A stretch of DNA of 31,477 nt from an uncultured Alphaproteobacteria bacterium (GTDB lineage Bacteria; Pseudomonadota; Alphaproteobacteria; Rs-D84), in assembly GCA_947305255.1 (NCBI GenBank), contig CAMZDE010000006.1:1-31477 (forward strand), read 5' to 3'. Of the stretch, positions 15,114 through 23,467 are shown in pieces. How positions within the stretch are numbered: the stretch's first letter is position 1; each line of letters begins with the position of its first letter. A program made the translations under genes and the position numbers. The notes beneath the pieces are model-generated. The model made no database searches, was not told where the DNA came from, and saw nothing but the letters and a program-made list of their open reading frames with translations.

Positions 15114-15587
15114 TTATTGGCCGCGTCTGCGACGGAATTCGTCCAACGATACGACGCGTTTATCATCGGGGACAGTGCCGGGTTTTTCGTCCAATGGTAA
15201 TTCTATATCGTTGTCGGTGTTCGCGGATGCCGATGGCTGTTTCGGGTGGAAAGATAACATGAAATCAGTCGATGGATCTTTGAATTCAACAAGGGCTGAA
15301 AATGGGACGCGTATAAAAAACGGACGGCCATCAAATGTTAACTGAACACCGAATTCTTTGTCCGATACATTCAAATTATTATACGAATATTGCAACACGA
15401 TTGTCATAATATCAGGATAACGTATGCGCAAAAAATCAGGCAACACAACACCGGGGTCACGCGTTTTAAACGTGATAAAAAATCCGGCATCATCCCCCAA
15501 TCCATTAAATTGTGCGTAAATTAACGCTTCTTTCACAACGGATTTTAATGCGTTATCTAATAATTCTTGGTAATTTATTTTATGCAT
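15114..15587 (-). CDS. sspB: ClpXP adaptor protein SspB
   Basis: SspB delivers ssrA-tagged and other substrates to the ClpXP protease. The 157-residue product matches alphaproteobacterial SspB: an N-terminal helix (YQELLDNALKSVVKEAL), GFFITFKTRDPGV, PDIMTIVLQYSYNNLNV, and VPFSALVEFKDPS. A polar linker follows, with a terminal tail RVVSLDEFRRRRGQ resembling the ClpX-binding (XB) peptide. It starts 4 bp after the recF stop and is probably translated from the same mRNA. The ssrA RNA and clpX are not in the window. Confidence 0.9.
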   Translation of the reverse strand: MHKINYQELLDNALKSVVKEALIYAQFNGLGDDAGFFITFKTRDPGVVLPDFLRIRYPDIMTIVLQYSYNNLNVSDKEFGVQLTFDGRPFFIRVPFSALVEFKDPSTDFMLSFHPKQPSASANTDNDIELPLDEKPGTVPDDKRVVSLDEFRRRRGQ

Positions 15588-15591
15588 CGTG

Positions 15592-16671
15592 TTATTTCTC
15601 CGATTCCACTATATTACTTATTCGCCCATCTTGGCAAGTGACAAATATAGCACGTGGGATATTTTGAAAAACAGTTTTATCAAGGCCTGTCGCCCAAACC
15701 TGAGCATCCGCATCATTTAATTCAGCAAACAATTTATTGCGTGCGTTTTCGTCCAAATGCGCGGCAGCTTCGTCCAACAAAATCAACGGTTTTTGTCCTG
15801 TTTTAATATGAATCAATTTTGCGTGCGCCAATATCAAATCAATTAATATAGATTTTTGTTGACCGGTGCTGGTTATATTTGCCGGCAAATTTAATATTTT
15901 ATCAAACACCCCAAAATCAGATTTATGCACGCCGTCGATTGTCATTTTATCGCCGATTAAAGCACGATTATTTTGCAAATATTCAAAATATTTTTGTTCG
16001 GCGTCTATGGCCGTATTTTCAACAATCAATCGTTCAATCATGCCGTCAACAGATACAGCGCCGCGTTCAAAGAAATAATTTATTTCACCTGCATATTTTA
16101 TGCGTCCGGCCCCAACAGCAATCGCAGTTGCCGCAATTTGTTTATCGATTGCGTCCAACCAATTGTTATCTGCATTTGATTTTAATGCGCCTGCACGTTC
16201 TGATAATAATTTGTTCAACCGCGTTATTCGGCCAATGTGCGACGGTTCGAAATTCGCAACCAAATGATCAAAAAAAGCGCGCCGCTCAGATACAGATTCA
16301 ACAAAGATTCTATCTTCGCGTGGGGTCAACCAAACGATACGCAATTTTTTTGCTAATTCCGCCAACGCGACATTTTCATTATCTATTTTCGCATGTCTGT
16401 TTTTTTCATCAGGATTCAAAAACACGCAAATATCGGTTTCGTCAATTGTTGTTGCAAATACTGAAAAACCGCCATTGCCATTAAAGCGCGCCATTGTTTG
16501 TGTTTCAACACCGCGCAACCCCCGTTCCCCAGACAACAACGATATTGCCTCTAAGATTGCGGTTTTGCCTGCACCATTTAATCCGGTAATTATGATGTTT
16601 TTCGCATCACCAATTTTTATTCGGGTCGATACGTGGTTTCTGAAATCTGTAATGGTGATTTGATTTATCAT
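15592..16671 (-). CDS. recF: DNA replication and repair protein RecF
   Basis: RecF is an SMC-like ATPase that loads RecA at single-strand gaps with RecO and RecR. The 359-residue product has Walker A GLNGAGKT (residues 30-37), an ABC-type signature STGQQKSIL, Walker B PLILLDEAAAHLDE and a C-terminal D-loop region. The start MINQITITDFRNH aligns with the family. In many bacteria recF follows dnaN, but here it lies 13 bp after tRNA-Cys and just before sspB, apparently sharing the tRNA promoter. Confidence 0.94.
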   Translation of the reverse strand: MINQITITDFRNHVSTRIKIGDAKNIIITGLNGAGKTAILEAISLLSGERGLRGVETQTMARFNGNGGFSVFATTIDETDICVFLNPDEKNRHAKIDNENVALAELAKKLRIVWLTPREDRIFVESVSERRAFFDHLVANFEPSHIGRITRLNKLLSERAGALKSNADNNWLDAIDKQIAATAIAVGAGRIKYAGEINYFFERGAVSVDGMIERLIVENTAIDAEQKYFEYLQNNRALIGDKMTIDGVHKSDFGVFDKILNLPANITSTGQQKSILIDLILAHAKLIHIKTGQKPLILLDEAAAHLDENARNKLFAELNDADAQVWATGLDKTVFQNIPRAIFVTCQDGRISNIVESEK

Positions 16672-16684
16672 TTTAATTTAAGAG

Positions 16685-16758
16685 TGGAGGCCAGGGTCGG
16701 AATCGAACCGGCATCCAAGGATTTGCAGTCCTCTGCATAACCACTCTGCCACCTGGCC
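16685..16758 (-). tRNA. tRNA-Cys (anticodon GCA)
   Basis: The cloverleaf is complete on the minus strand. Acceptor GGCCAGG pairs with CCTGGCC, anticodon loop CTGCAAA gives GCA, the T-arm has GGTTCGATTCC, the discriminator is U as expected for tRNA-Cys, and CCA is encoded (16685-16687). Confidence 0.95.
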
Positions 16759-16775
16759 ATCATTCACGTGGAACT

Positions 16776-16804
16776 ATCTTAGGCAAAAAAATATCAGATT
16801 TCAA
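16776..16804 (-). promoter_or_regulatory. Promoter of tRNA-Cys (and probably recF-sspB)
   Basis: On the minus strand TTGAAA (16799-16804) and TAAGAT (16776-16781) are 17 bp apart, 17 bp before the tRNA 5' end. No terminator separates the tRNA from recF. Confidence 0.65.
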
Positions 16805-16908
16805 CATAAAAATGCGCAGTCTATTAAAAATAGAAAATTTGGAATTTGTTCCGATTTTTTTAGGCCTGAATGCATGGTATTGTTTATATAAGACAAAAGA
16901 GAATGAAT

Positions 16909-18222
16909 ATGAAAAAATTAATCACATTATTTGTGACTTTTCCGATATACGCTTTTGCAAGCGAAGATTGCGCAACAACACGAAAAGTGCCAACACACGA
17001 AATGACGTTGCAAGAAATTGTTGAATTGGGGCTTTGCCGGAATCCACAAACGGCCGCCGCATATATGTCTTTGCAATCTGCTCGTTACAGCAAAAACGCG
17101 GCGCATTCTGTGTTTTTGCCGACGTTTTCAGGTTCTGCGGGGGCGCAACGTTCACATACCCAAAACGACGATTGGGATTATAGTGCGTCTATTTCTGCAT
17201 CATATTTAATTTTTGATTTTGGAAAACGCGAATCTGATTTTGCGCAAACTTTGGCTATGTATCGTGCGACAGGTTTCGATTACGATGAAACAATCCAAAA
17301 TTACATTTATTCTTTGATTGGTTCTTATTACGCGCTATTGATTGCAGATGCAGATGTTTTGGCCGCAGAATCTGCATTAACCGTGGCCCAGACAGCCAAG
17401 AATACAGCAGATAAAAAATTTAACGCTGGCGCAGTAGCCAAGGCGGACGTATATAAGGCTGATACAAATCTGGCGTCATCAAAATTATCATTAGAACGCG
17501 CAAAAAACAATCGTGAAATTGCCAAAGGGACACTGTTAAATAACCTGTCTTTTCCTGCCGACCAAGATATAAAAATCAAGGATATGCCTGCAAATTTTGG
17601 GTCAGACACAGAAATAGACAACATAAATAAATTGATTGAAATCGCACAAAAACAACGACCTGATTTATTGAAAGCGAACGCGCAAACGTCGGCCGCGCTT
17701 TATCGCAAGCGCAGTGCGTTTTTGAAAAACCTGCCGTCTTTTTCTATTCATGGCGACATAAATATAAACGACAGAACAATTGGCGGAATGTTCGACAAAA
17801 TGTCTATAAATGCCAAAGGTCAATTTGGTGTTTCTGTATCTATGCCTATATTCACAGGATTTTCAAATTTTTATAATACGCGTGCCGCGGGGGCTGATTA
17901 TGAAAATACTAAATACATGGAACAAAGCGTTTCAAACAATGCAAACATGGACGTATTCAGTGCTTTTCAAAATTACAAAACCGCAAAGACAGTTTTGAAC
18001 CAAACAAAAACATTATTGAAATCTGCAACCGAAAGCGAACATGTCACAGCCGGTATGTACAAGGTTGGACGCGCAACAATGCTGGATTGGCAAACAGCAC
18101 AATCTGAATTAGTTGACGCGCAAAAACAACATAATGCGGCAAAATACGATTTATTTGTAAAGCGCGCGGCTGTTGCATTGGCGATTGGCGATATTAAATC
18201 AGGATTAAAGGACACAAAATAA
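16909..18222 (+). CDS. TolC-family outer membrane efflux channel
   Basis: This is an outer membrane channel of a tripartite export system. The 437-residue product has a signal peptide (MKKLITLFVTFPIYAFA) and two outer-membrane-efflux repeats. The first is around LQEIVELGLCRNPQTAAAY...LPTFSGSAGAQ and the second around NKLIEIAQKQRPDLLKANAQ...LPSFSIHGDI, with long alpha-helical coiled-coil segments typical of TolC. ATG 16909 is chosen over ATG 16903 for better spacing from AAAAGAGA. Its stop overlaps the next start by 1 base (TAATG), so it forms an operon with the MacA- and MacB-like genes. Confidence 0.92.
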   Translation: MKKLITLFVTFPIYAFASEDCATTRKVPTHEMTLQEIVELGLCRNPQTAAAYMSLQSARYSKNAAHSVFLPTFSGSAGAQRSHTQNDDWDYSASISASYLIFDFGKRESDFAQTLAMYRATGFDYDETIQNYIYSLIGSYYALLIADADVLAAESALTVAQTAKNTADKKFNAGAVAKADVYKADTNLASSKLSLERAKNNREIAKGTLLNNLSFPADQDIKIKDMPANFGSDTEIDNINKLIEIAQKQRPDLLKANAQTSAALYRKRSAFLKNLPSFSIHGDININDRTIGGMFDKMSINAKGQFGVSVSMPIFTGFSNFYNTRAAGADYENTKYMEQSVSNNANMDVFSAFQNYKTAKTVLNQTKTLLKSATESEHVTAGMYKVGRATMLDWQTAQSELVDAQKQHNAAKYDLFVKRAAVALAIGDIKSGLKDTK

Positions 18223-19394
18223 TGGAAGAAAAACAAGCGCTATACAAAAGATTTTTTATGTGGATATGGCGCAAAAAGTGGTGGATTTTATTAGGCGCGA
18301 TCATAATTCTTTTGGTTATATGGATGACCGTTGGATTTCATATTAAAAAAAAGAAAAAATATATAACGATTGATATAACGCGTGGCGATATAACACAAAC
18401 TGTGACTGCGACCGGTGAAATTCAACCAGTAAATACTGTGAACGTTGGTTCGCAAGTGTCCGGCACAATCGAAGATATTTTTGTTGATTATAATTCGCAT
18501 GTTGCCCAAGGCGATATATTATTAACAATCGAACCGTCTGTTTTGAAATCTTCGGTTGATGAAGCCAAAGCGACATTGGATTCTGCAAAATCAGAATTGA
18601 AATATTCACAAAGCGAATATGGAAGAAATAAAACGTTGTATGCGGACGGTTTCATATCACGCGCAGAAATGGAAAAATCTCAAACTACATACGAACAGGC
18701 AAAACAAGCCGTTAACAAATTGCAATATTCATACGATCGCGCAGTCACTAATTTAGGCTATGCAACAATAACGTCACCGGTTAACGGGACGGTCATTTCG
18801 CGCAAAGTGGACAAAGGTCAAACAGTGGCGGCATCGTTCCAAACACCTGACCTTTTTGAAATTGCCGAAGATTTATCCAAAATGCAGATTGAAACCGCTG
18901 TATCCGAAGCGGATATTGGTATGATAGTCGAAGGCCAAAACGTCACATTCACTGTTGATGCATATCCAAACCAAACTTTTGATGGTGTTGTGCGTCAAAT
19001 AAGATTATCGCCAACAACCGTTTCAAACGTCGTTGTTTATACAGTTGTGATTGACGTCGATAATTCTGATTTACGCCTGATGCCAGGGATGACGGCTTTT
19101 GTCACTGTTGTTGTCGCAAATGCAAAAGATATTTGGAAAACGAAAAATTCAGGTCTGCTTATTCGGTCATATAAAAATATAATTGATAATGCGCCCGAAG
19201 ATGCGACACCCCAAACGCATCTGGCGATTAAACGCGATGAAGATATCATTTTTGTACCGTATAAAAAAGGTTTAACCACGCCAACTGAAACCCAGATTAT
19301 TTCAGACGAAATCAAACCAGACGACAAATTGATAATTGGGTTTACGGGTCAGGTTTCTACGAACAAAAGCACTATGCGCGGGGGCCCAATGTAA
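18222..19394 (+). CDS. macA: MacA-like periplasmic adaptor (membrane fusion protein)
   Basis: This adaptor links the inner-membrane ABC transporter to the TolC channel. The 390-residue product has one N-terminal membrane anchor (WWILLGAIIILLVIWMTVGF, about residues 15-34). A lipoyl/barrel-sandwich half-motif (TVTATGEIQPVNTVNVGSQV) follows. A coiled-coil hairpin (about residues 110-170) precedes the second half (ATITSPVNGTVISRKVDKGQ) and a beta-barrel domain (VRQIRLSPTT). This matches HlyD/MacA-type proteins. Gene order TolC-MFP-ATPase-permease supports a MacAB-TolC-type exporter. The substrate is unknown; macrolides, peptides or lipopeptides are possible. Confidence 0.88.
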   Translation: MEEKQALYKRFFMWIWRKKWWILLGAIIILLVIWMTVGFHIKKKKKYITIDITRGDITQTVTATGEIQPVNTVNVGSQVSGTIEDIFVDYNSHVAQGDILLTIEPSVLKSSVDEAKATLDSAKSELKYSQSEYGRNKTLYADGFISRAEMEKSQTTYEQAKQAVNKLQYSYDRAVTNLGYATITSPVNGTVISRKVDKGQTVAASFQTPDLFEIAEDLSKMQIETAVSEADIGMIVEGQNVTFTVDAYPNQTFDGVVRQIRLSPTTVSNVVVYTVVIDVDNSDLRLMPGMTAFVTVVVANAKDIWKTKNSGLLIRSYKNIIDNAPEDATPQTHLAIKRDEDIIFVPYKKGLTTPTETQIISDEIKPDDKLIIGFTGQVSTNKSTMRGGPM

Positions 19395-19398
19395 AAAA

Positions 19399-20145
19399 AT
19401 GGCAACACAACCGGCAATCATTACGTTAAAAAAGATAAACAAGATTTTCCCGTTGGAAATCGGCGGTGAACAACAGGTTCTATTTGATATATCTTTTGTT
19501 GTGAATTCAGGTGAATTTGTTGCGATTATGGGGCCATCAGGCTCTGGAAAATCAACGTGCATGAATATTATTGGGGCGTTGGATTCCGCAACATCCGGCG
19601 TATACGAATTATATGGCAAAGATATAACAACAATGACACCTGATGAATTAGCAACCGTTCGCAACGAATATATCGGCTTTGTTTTCCAAAATTTTAATTT
19701 GTTGCCCAAACGAAACATATTAGACAATGTCCAATTGCCATTAATGTATCGCGGAATGTCGCCCGACGACAGAATCCGCCGCGCACACGAAATGCTGGAT
19801 TTGGTCGGGCTTCGCAAATTTGAATCGTATCTGCCAACACAATTATCCGGTGGAATGAAACAGCGCGTTGCAATTGCGCGTGCATTGTCTGGGAATCCTA
19901 AATTGATTTTAGCCGACGAACCGACTGGATCGCTTGATTCAAAAATGGGAAATGAAATATTAAAATTTTTCAAAAAACTAAATTCAGATATGGGCATAAC
20001 TATCGTCATTATCACGCACGAATTTGAAATCGCACAATATGCGCACCGCGTTATACATATCTATGACGGACGCATTACATATGACGGCCCAATTCCAAAA
20101 AGCGAAACCGTATTATTAAAATCACAAAAGGAACATAAAAAATGA
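19399..20145 (+). CDS. MacB-like ABC transporter ATP-binding protein
   Basis: This is the nucleotide-binding subunit of the exporter, 248 residues. Walker A is GPSGSGKST (45-53), the Q-loop is FVFQNFNLLPKRN, the signature is LSGGMKQRVAIARAL, Walker B is LILADEPTGSLD, and the H-loop is ITHEFE. It is of the LolD/MacB class. In E. coli MacB the ATPase and permease are fused. Here they are separate and overlap by 4 bases (ATGA). The frame is open inside the previous gene, but ATG 19399, 4 bp after the previous stop, fits the family start. Confidence 0.94.
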   Translation: MATQPAIITLKKINKIFPLEIGGEQQVLFDISFVVNSGEFVAIMGPSGSGKSTCMNIIGALDSATSGVYELYGKDITTMTPDELATVRNEYIGFVFQNFNLLPKRNILDNVQLPLMYRGMSPDDRIRRAHEMLDLVGLRKFESYLPTQLSGGMKQRVAIARALSGNPKLILADEPTGSLDSKMGNEILKFFKKLNSDMGITIVIITHEFEIAQYAHRVIHIYDGRITYDGPIPKSETVLLKSQKEHKK

Positions 20146-21359
20146 CGCTGGGCGATATATTGAAAGAATCTTGGTTGTCGGTCAGCGGAAACAAACTTCG
20201 TTCATTTCTGACTGTTCTGGGGATTATCATTGGCGTTATGGCGGTTGTGATAATGGTCGCAGTTGGCGAAACAGTTCAACAATCAATCACTGATCAATTT
20301 TCATCACTGGGGACGAATACGATTGTTATTCGTGCAGGCGCGGCGCGGCGTGGCGGTGTGCGTTCTGGGAATCGCAATACTTTGACAACTTTGGACGCGG
20401 AACAGATAAGGAAATTACCAGACGTTATGTCTATCACGCCGGCGCAAAGCGGTTCCGCACAGGTTATATATGGTAATAAAAATTGGTCAACGATGATGTT
20501 AGGAACATACCCCGATTACACAGTTATCCAAGACATAGACGTTGAACATGGTGCTTTCTTTGATATGACCGCGGTTAAAAATGCATCTACGTATGCGGTT
20601 ATCGGCCCAGACACAGCGCGCGAATTAGGTTTGCCTGAAAATCCAGTTGGCGAAATTATTCGTATTCAAAATATGCCTTTTGTTATAATCGGTGTGATGA
20701 AGGCGCGCGGTGATTCTGCATTTGGATCCCAAGACGATATGATAATCATTCCGATTACAACATTGAAAAAACGATTACAGGGTTCGCCTTTTCCTGATTC
20801 TGTATCAATGATTGCTTTAAAAATATACCAAGATGCCGATAACGCCGTCGTCACCGATCAAATCAGCGCACTGCTTCGTCAGCGGCACCGATTGAAAGAA
20901 GGCGACGAAGACGATTTCCAAATCACAGATATGAAACAAATTATGGAAACAATGGATACAGTCACGGGCTATCTGAAATTGCTGTTGATTTCTATTGCGG
21001 CCGTATCGTTATTGGTTGGTTCAATCGGCATTATGAATATGATGTTGGTTTCAGTCGTAGAACGCACCCGCGAAATAGGCATTCGCAAAGCAGTCGGTGC
21101 GCGCGAACGCGTGATAATAATTCAATTTTTATCTGAATCAGTAATGATATCATTTATAGGCTCTATGTTCGGGTTGATATTCGGCGTCGGATTATCCCAA
21201 GGCGTCGGACGTTTCATATTAAAATACAACGTCCCATTCAGTTTTTGGCCGGTGATTTTATCAGTGTCGGTCGCAATAATTGTCGGTTTGGCATCTGGGG
21301 TAATGCCTGCCTTTCGCGCTGCTAAATTAAACCCAATAGATAGTTTAAGATATGAATGA
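20142..21359 (+). CDS. macB: MacB-like ABC transporter permease
   Basis: This is an FtsX/MacB-family permease of 405 residues. One N-terminal membrane segment (FLTVLGIIIGVMAVVIMVAVG) precedes a large periplasmic MacB core domain (about residues 50-260). Three C-terminal membrane segments surround the family motif GIMNMMLVSVVERTREIGIRKAVGA. This topology is typical of type VII (mechanotransmission) ABC transporters, which drive periplasmic TolC-linked export rather than transport across the inner membrane. It starts within the stop of the ATPase gene. A remnant of the secreted-protein family follows 50 bp downstream. Confidence 0.94.
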   Translation: MTLGDILKESWLSVSGNKLRSFLTVLGIIIGVMAVVIMVAVGETVQQSITDQFSSLGTNTIVIRAGAARRGGVRSGNRNTLTTLDAEQIRKLPDVMSITPAQSGSAQVIYGNKNWSTMMLGTYPDYTVIQDIDVEHGAFFDMTAVKNASTYAVIGPDTARELGLPENPVGEIIRIQNMPFVIIGVMKARGDSAFGSQDDMIIIPITTLKKRLQGSPFPDSVSMIALKIYQDADNAVVTDQISALLRQRHRLKEGDEDDFQITDMKQIMETMDTVTGYLKLLLISIAAVSLLVGSIGIMNMMLVSVVERTREIGIRKAVGARERVIIIQFLSESVMISFIGSMFGLIFGVGLSQGVGRFILKYNVPFSFWPVILSVSVAIIVGLASGVMPAFRAAKLNPIDSLRYE

Positions 21360-21409
21360 TTATCAATAATTTTTCCGATACGAAGGGCGGTCGATAAAAA
21401 TGTTCTTGT

Positions 21410-21619
21410 ATGATATATGTTAAGGGCGCATATAATGATGCAATTGCGGCGATAAATCGTGTTAAAGAAAATATGGATATCTTGGACAACGAATACGGCT
21501 CAGAAATTGCAGGGCTATACGATAGTATTGAAAACCAACGCGTCGTGATATACACAACATGGGACGATGATAGCGAAACAACCCCTGTAACTTTGCAGGT
21601 TCTTGATGATTTGTTATAA
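21410..21619 (+). pseudogene. 5'-truncated remnant of the secreted-protein A/B family
   Basis: The 69-codon frame begins inside the family's central block (IYVKGAYNDAIAAIN) and ends with its C-terminal block (VVIYTTWDDDSETTPVTLQVL). The signal peptide, DYTY block and HIAST residues are missing, an in-frame TAA lies 18 bp upstream, no ribosome binding site is present, and no leader RNA precedes it. It is therefore best read as a decayed or recombined copy. The centre between the constant blocks differs from those of A and B. Expression as read-through from macB cannot be excluded. Confidence 0.75.
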
Positions 21620-21646
21620 CAAAAAACCGGCATTTGCCGGTTTTTG
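21619..21646 (+). terminator. Bidirectional terminator between the remnant and mreB
   Basis: CCGGCA and TGCCGG pair over a TT centre, flanked by AAAAAA and TTTTT. It can end transcription from both sides: macB plus remnant on plus, mreB on minus. Confidence 0.85.
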
Positions 21647-21647
21647 T

Positions 21648-22697
21648 TTAATACATTGTTTGCAGGATATGTTTGCTCTTGTCAATATTGGACAACATTT
21701 TACCACTGCCCACGGCAACGCATGCCATTGGATTATCAACCAAAAATGCAGGTAACCCTGTGGCGGCGCGAATCGCAGCGTCCAATCCGCGCAATAATGA
21801 TCCGCCGCCCGTCATCGCGATACCAAGGTCCGCAATATCAGCAGACAATTCTGGTGGTGTTGATTCCAATGCCAAATGCACAGTATTTACAATTTTTGTC
21901 ACCGTCTGGGCCAGCGCAGTTGCAATCTGGGATTCGGTCACGATTGTTTCACGTGGTGTGCCCGACATCAAATCGCGTCCCTTGATTTTCATAGTCAATT
22001 CGTTGGTTTTATCTTTTGGCATAATCGCAGTCCCGATTTTCTTTTTGATTTCTTCGGCCGTGTTTTCACCAATCAATAAATTCTTGTTCTTGCGAACGTA
22101 TTCAATAATGTCTTCGTCCATTTGATCACCCGCAGTGCGAACCGCATTAGAATACACAATGCCACCCAATGACATAACTGCAACCTCTGTCGTGCCACCA
22201 CCGATATCCAACACCATTGACCCCAATGGTTTATCAACCGGCAGCCCCGCACCAATTGCCGCAGCCGTTGATTCTTCGACAATATACACCTTACGCGCAC
22301 CGGCCGCATCTGCCGCTTCTTGAATAGCGCGGCGTTCCACTTGGGTTGCGCACGATGGCACGCATATAATAATCAAGGGTGCCGCCAACGGGTTTTTCTG
22401 GTGCACTTTGCGAATAAAGTATTTAATCATTTCTTCGGCAACTTCGAAATCAGCAATAACGCCGTCACGTAATGGACGAACCGCAGATATAGACCCCGGT
22501 GTACGACCAAACATCTGTTTAGCCTCTGCCCCGACGGCCAAGATTTCTTTGCGGCCCAACAATTTATTTTCAGCAACCGCGACAACCGACGGTTCATTAA
22601 GGACGATTCCGCGACCTTTGACATAAATCAAAGTATTCGCAGTTCCTAAATCAATCGCCATATCTGAGGAGAAAAATTTCAATAACCAATTATACAT
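21648..22697 (-). CDS. mreB: Rod shape-determining protein MreB
   Basis: MreB is an actin-like filament protein that positions the elongation machinery for peptidoglycan, so the cell is probably rod-shaped. The 349-residue product has an amphipathic N-terminus (MYNWLLKFFSSD), phosphate-1 motif MAIDLGTANTLIY, the CVPS segment, phosphate-2 motif LDIGGGTTEVAV, and adenosine motif MTGGGSLLRGLD. The ATG at 22697 follows AAAGGGGCGC. Another ATG at 22701 is out of frame. mreC and mreD do not follow, unlike in many rod-shaped bacteria; the gene ends at a terminator. Confidence 0.97.
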   Translation of the reverse strand: MYNWLLKFFSSDMAIDLGTANTLIYVKGRGIVLNEPSVVAVAENKLLGRKEILAVGAEAKQMFGRTPGSISAVRPLRDGVIADFEVAEEMIKYFIRKVHQKNPLAAPLIIICVPSCATQVERRAIQEAADAAGARKVYIVEESTAAAIGAGLPVDKPLGSMVLDIGGGTTEVAVMSLGGIVYSNAVRTAGDQMDEDIIEYVRKNKNLLIGENTAEEIKKKIGTAIMPKDKTNELTMKIKGRDLMSGTPRETIVTESQIATALAQTVTKIVNTVHLALESTPPELSADIADLGIAMTGGGSLLRGLDAAIRAATGLPAFLVDNPMACVAVGSGKMLSNIDKSKHILQTMY

Positions 22698-22728
22698 ACA
22701 TGCGCCCCTTTGGGTTATATTTTTTCGC

Positions 22729-22756
22729 ATTATAAAACAGGTCTTGAAAAAATCAA
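22729..22756 (-). promoter_or_regulatory. Promoter of mreB
   Basis: On the minus strand TTGATT (22751-22756) and TATAAT (22729-22734) are 16 bp apart, 31 bp before the mreB start. Confidence 0.65.
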
Positions 22757-22784
22757 GTGTCGGGATATAAATTTTGCTTTTTTA

Positions 22785-22812
22785 TTTGCAATTCAATATA
22801 TTTTGCTATGAT
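22785..22812 (+). promoter_or_regulatory. Promoter of rnpA
   Basis: TTTGCA (22785-22790) and TATGAT (22807-22812) are 16 bp apart. The -10 ends only 7 bp before the rnpA ATG, so the mRNA would start at or next to the start codon. Confidence 0.5.
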
Positions 22813-22819
22813 ATATAGC

Positions 22820-23176
22820 ATGAAACGTAAGACAATATTGAAACATTCTGACTTTTTGACCCCGAATGATTGCATTGTGGGGCGGTCTGAATATTTCATT
22901 GTAAAAACAAAATTAACCCAGACACCCGAAGACCCGCGATACGGTATCGTCGTGTCAAAGCGTGTTTTCAAATTGGCTGTCCAGAGAAATCGTGCAAAAC
23001 GTTTGCTGCGCGATTGGATTGCATATAATGAAAAATTAATGTTGCCTTGTTTGGACTATATTTTTATTGCGAACGCTAAAATTATGGATGCGCCGCGTGA
23101 CCAAGGGCGCGAACGTATGCGCAGAGCACTTCGCAAAATTTCAAGAGTATATAGACGTCATGGCAACCAAAAATAA
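22820..23176 (+). CDS. rnpA: Ribonuclease P protein component
   Basis: RnpA is the protein subunit of RNase P, which removes tRNA 5' leaders. The 118-residue basic product has YGIVVSKRVFKLAVQRNRAKRLLRDW, containing the family's RNR motif (QRNRAKRLLR), and an N-terminal LKHSDF segment. An in-frame upstream ATG exists, but 22820 fits the family start (MKRKTILK). No Shine-Dalgarno is seen and the promoter -10 is very close, suggesting a leaderless mRNA. rpmH, its usual upstream neighbour, is absent. It overlaps yidD by 17 bp. Confidence 0.93.
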   Translation: MKRKTILKHSDFLTPNDCIVGRSEYFIVKTKLTQTPEDPRYGIVVSKRVFKLAVQRNRAKRLLRDWIAYNEKLMLPCLDYIFIANAKIMDAPRDQGRERMRRALRKISRVYRRHGNQK

Positions 23177-23396
23177 TTTATTGGCACGCGTTGGGTGTGC
23201 GATGGTTCGCGTATATCAAATTTGTATTTCGCCTATTACTGGCGGCCGTGCGGCATGCAGATTTACCCCGACATGCAGTGAATACACACGTTTAGCGATT
23301 GAAAAACACGGCTTTTTTCGTGGAATATTGTTGGGAATTAAACGGATTTCGCGTTGTCGGCCTGGGGGTGGTTGCGGCTATGATCCGGTGCCGTGA
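23160..23396 (+). CDS. yidD: Membrane protein insertion efficiency factor YidD
   Basis: YidD is a small membrane-associated protein, usually next to rnpA and yidC, that aids YidC-dependent insertion. The 78-residue product has the family's amphipathic start (LLARVGCAMVRVYQICISP), CRFTPTCSEYTRLAIEKHG, and the cysteine-rich end RCRPGGGCGYDPVP. It starts inside rnpA (overlap 17 bp). yidC does not follow; accB begins after a new promoter. The longer frame upstream is part of rnpA and is rejected. Confidence 0.93.
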   Translation: MATKNNLLARVGCAMVRVYQICISPITGGRAACRFTPTCSEYTRLAIEKHGFFRGILLGIKRISRCRPGGGCGYDPVP

Positions 23397-23400
23397 TATC

Positions 23401-23428
23401 TTGACATAATAAAACATTATGGTAAAAT
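23401..23428 (+). promoter_or_regulatory. Promoter of accB-accC
   Basis: TTGACA (23401-23406), a perfect -35, and TAAAAT (23423-23428) are 16 bp apart, 39 bp before the accB start. Confidence 0.7.
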
Positions 23429-23467
23429 TTATATTAACGTTTGAAGAAAACAAAAGGATTTATAATT

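Noticed and set aside
19302..20015. 237-codon antisense frame over the MacB-like ATPase
   Set aside because: It is a shadow of a gene with intact Walker motifs; its composition is that of reversed coding sequence.
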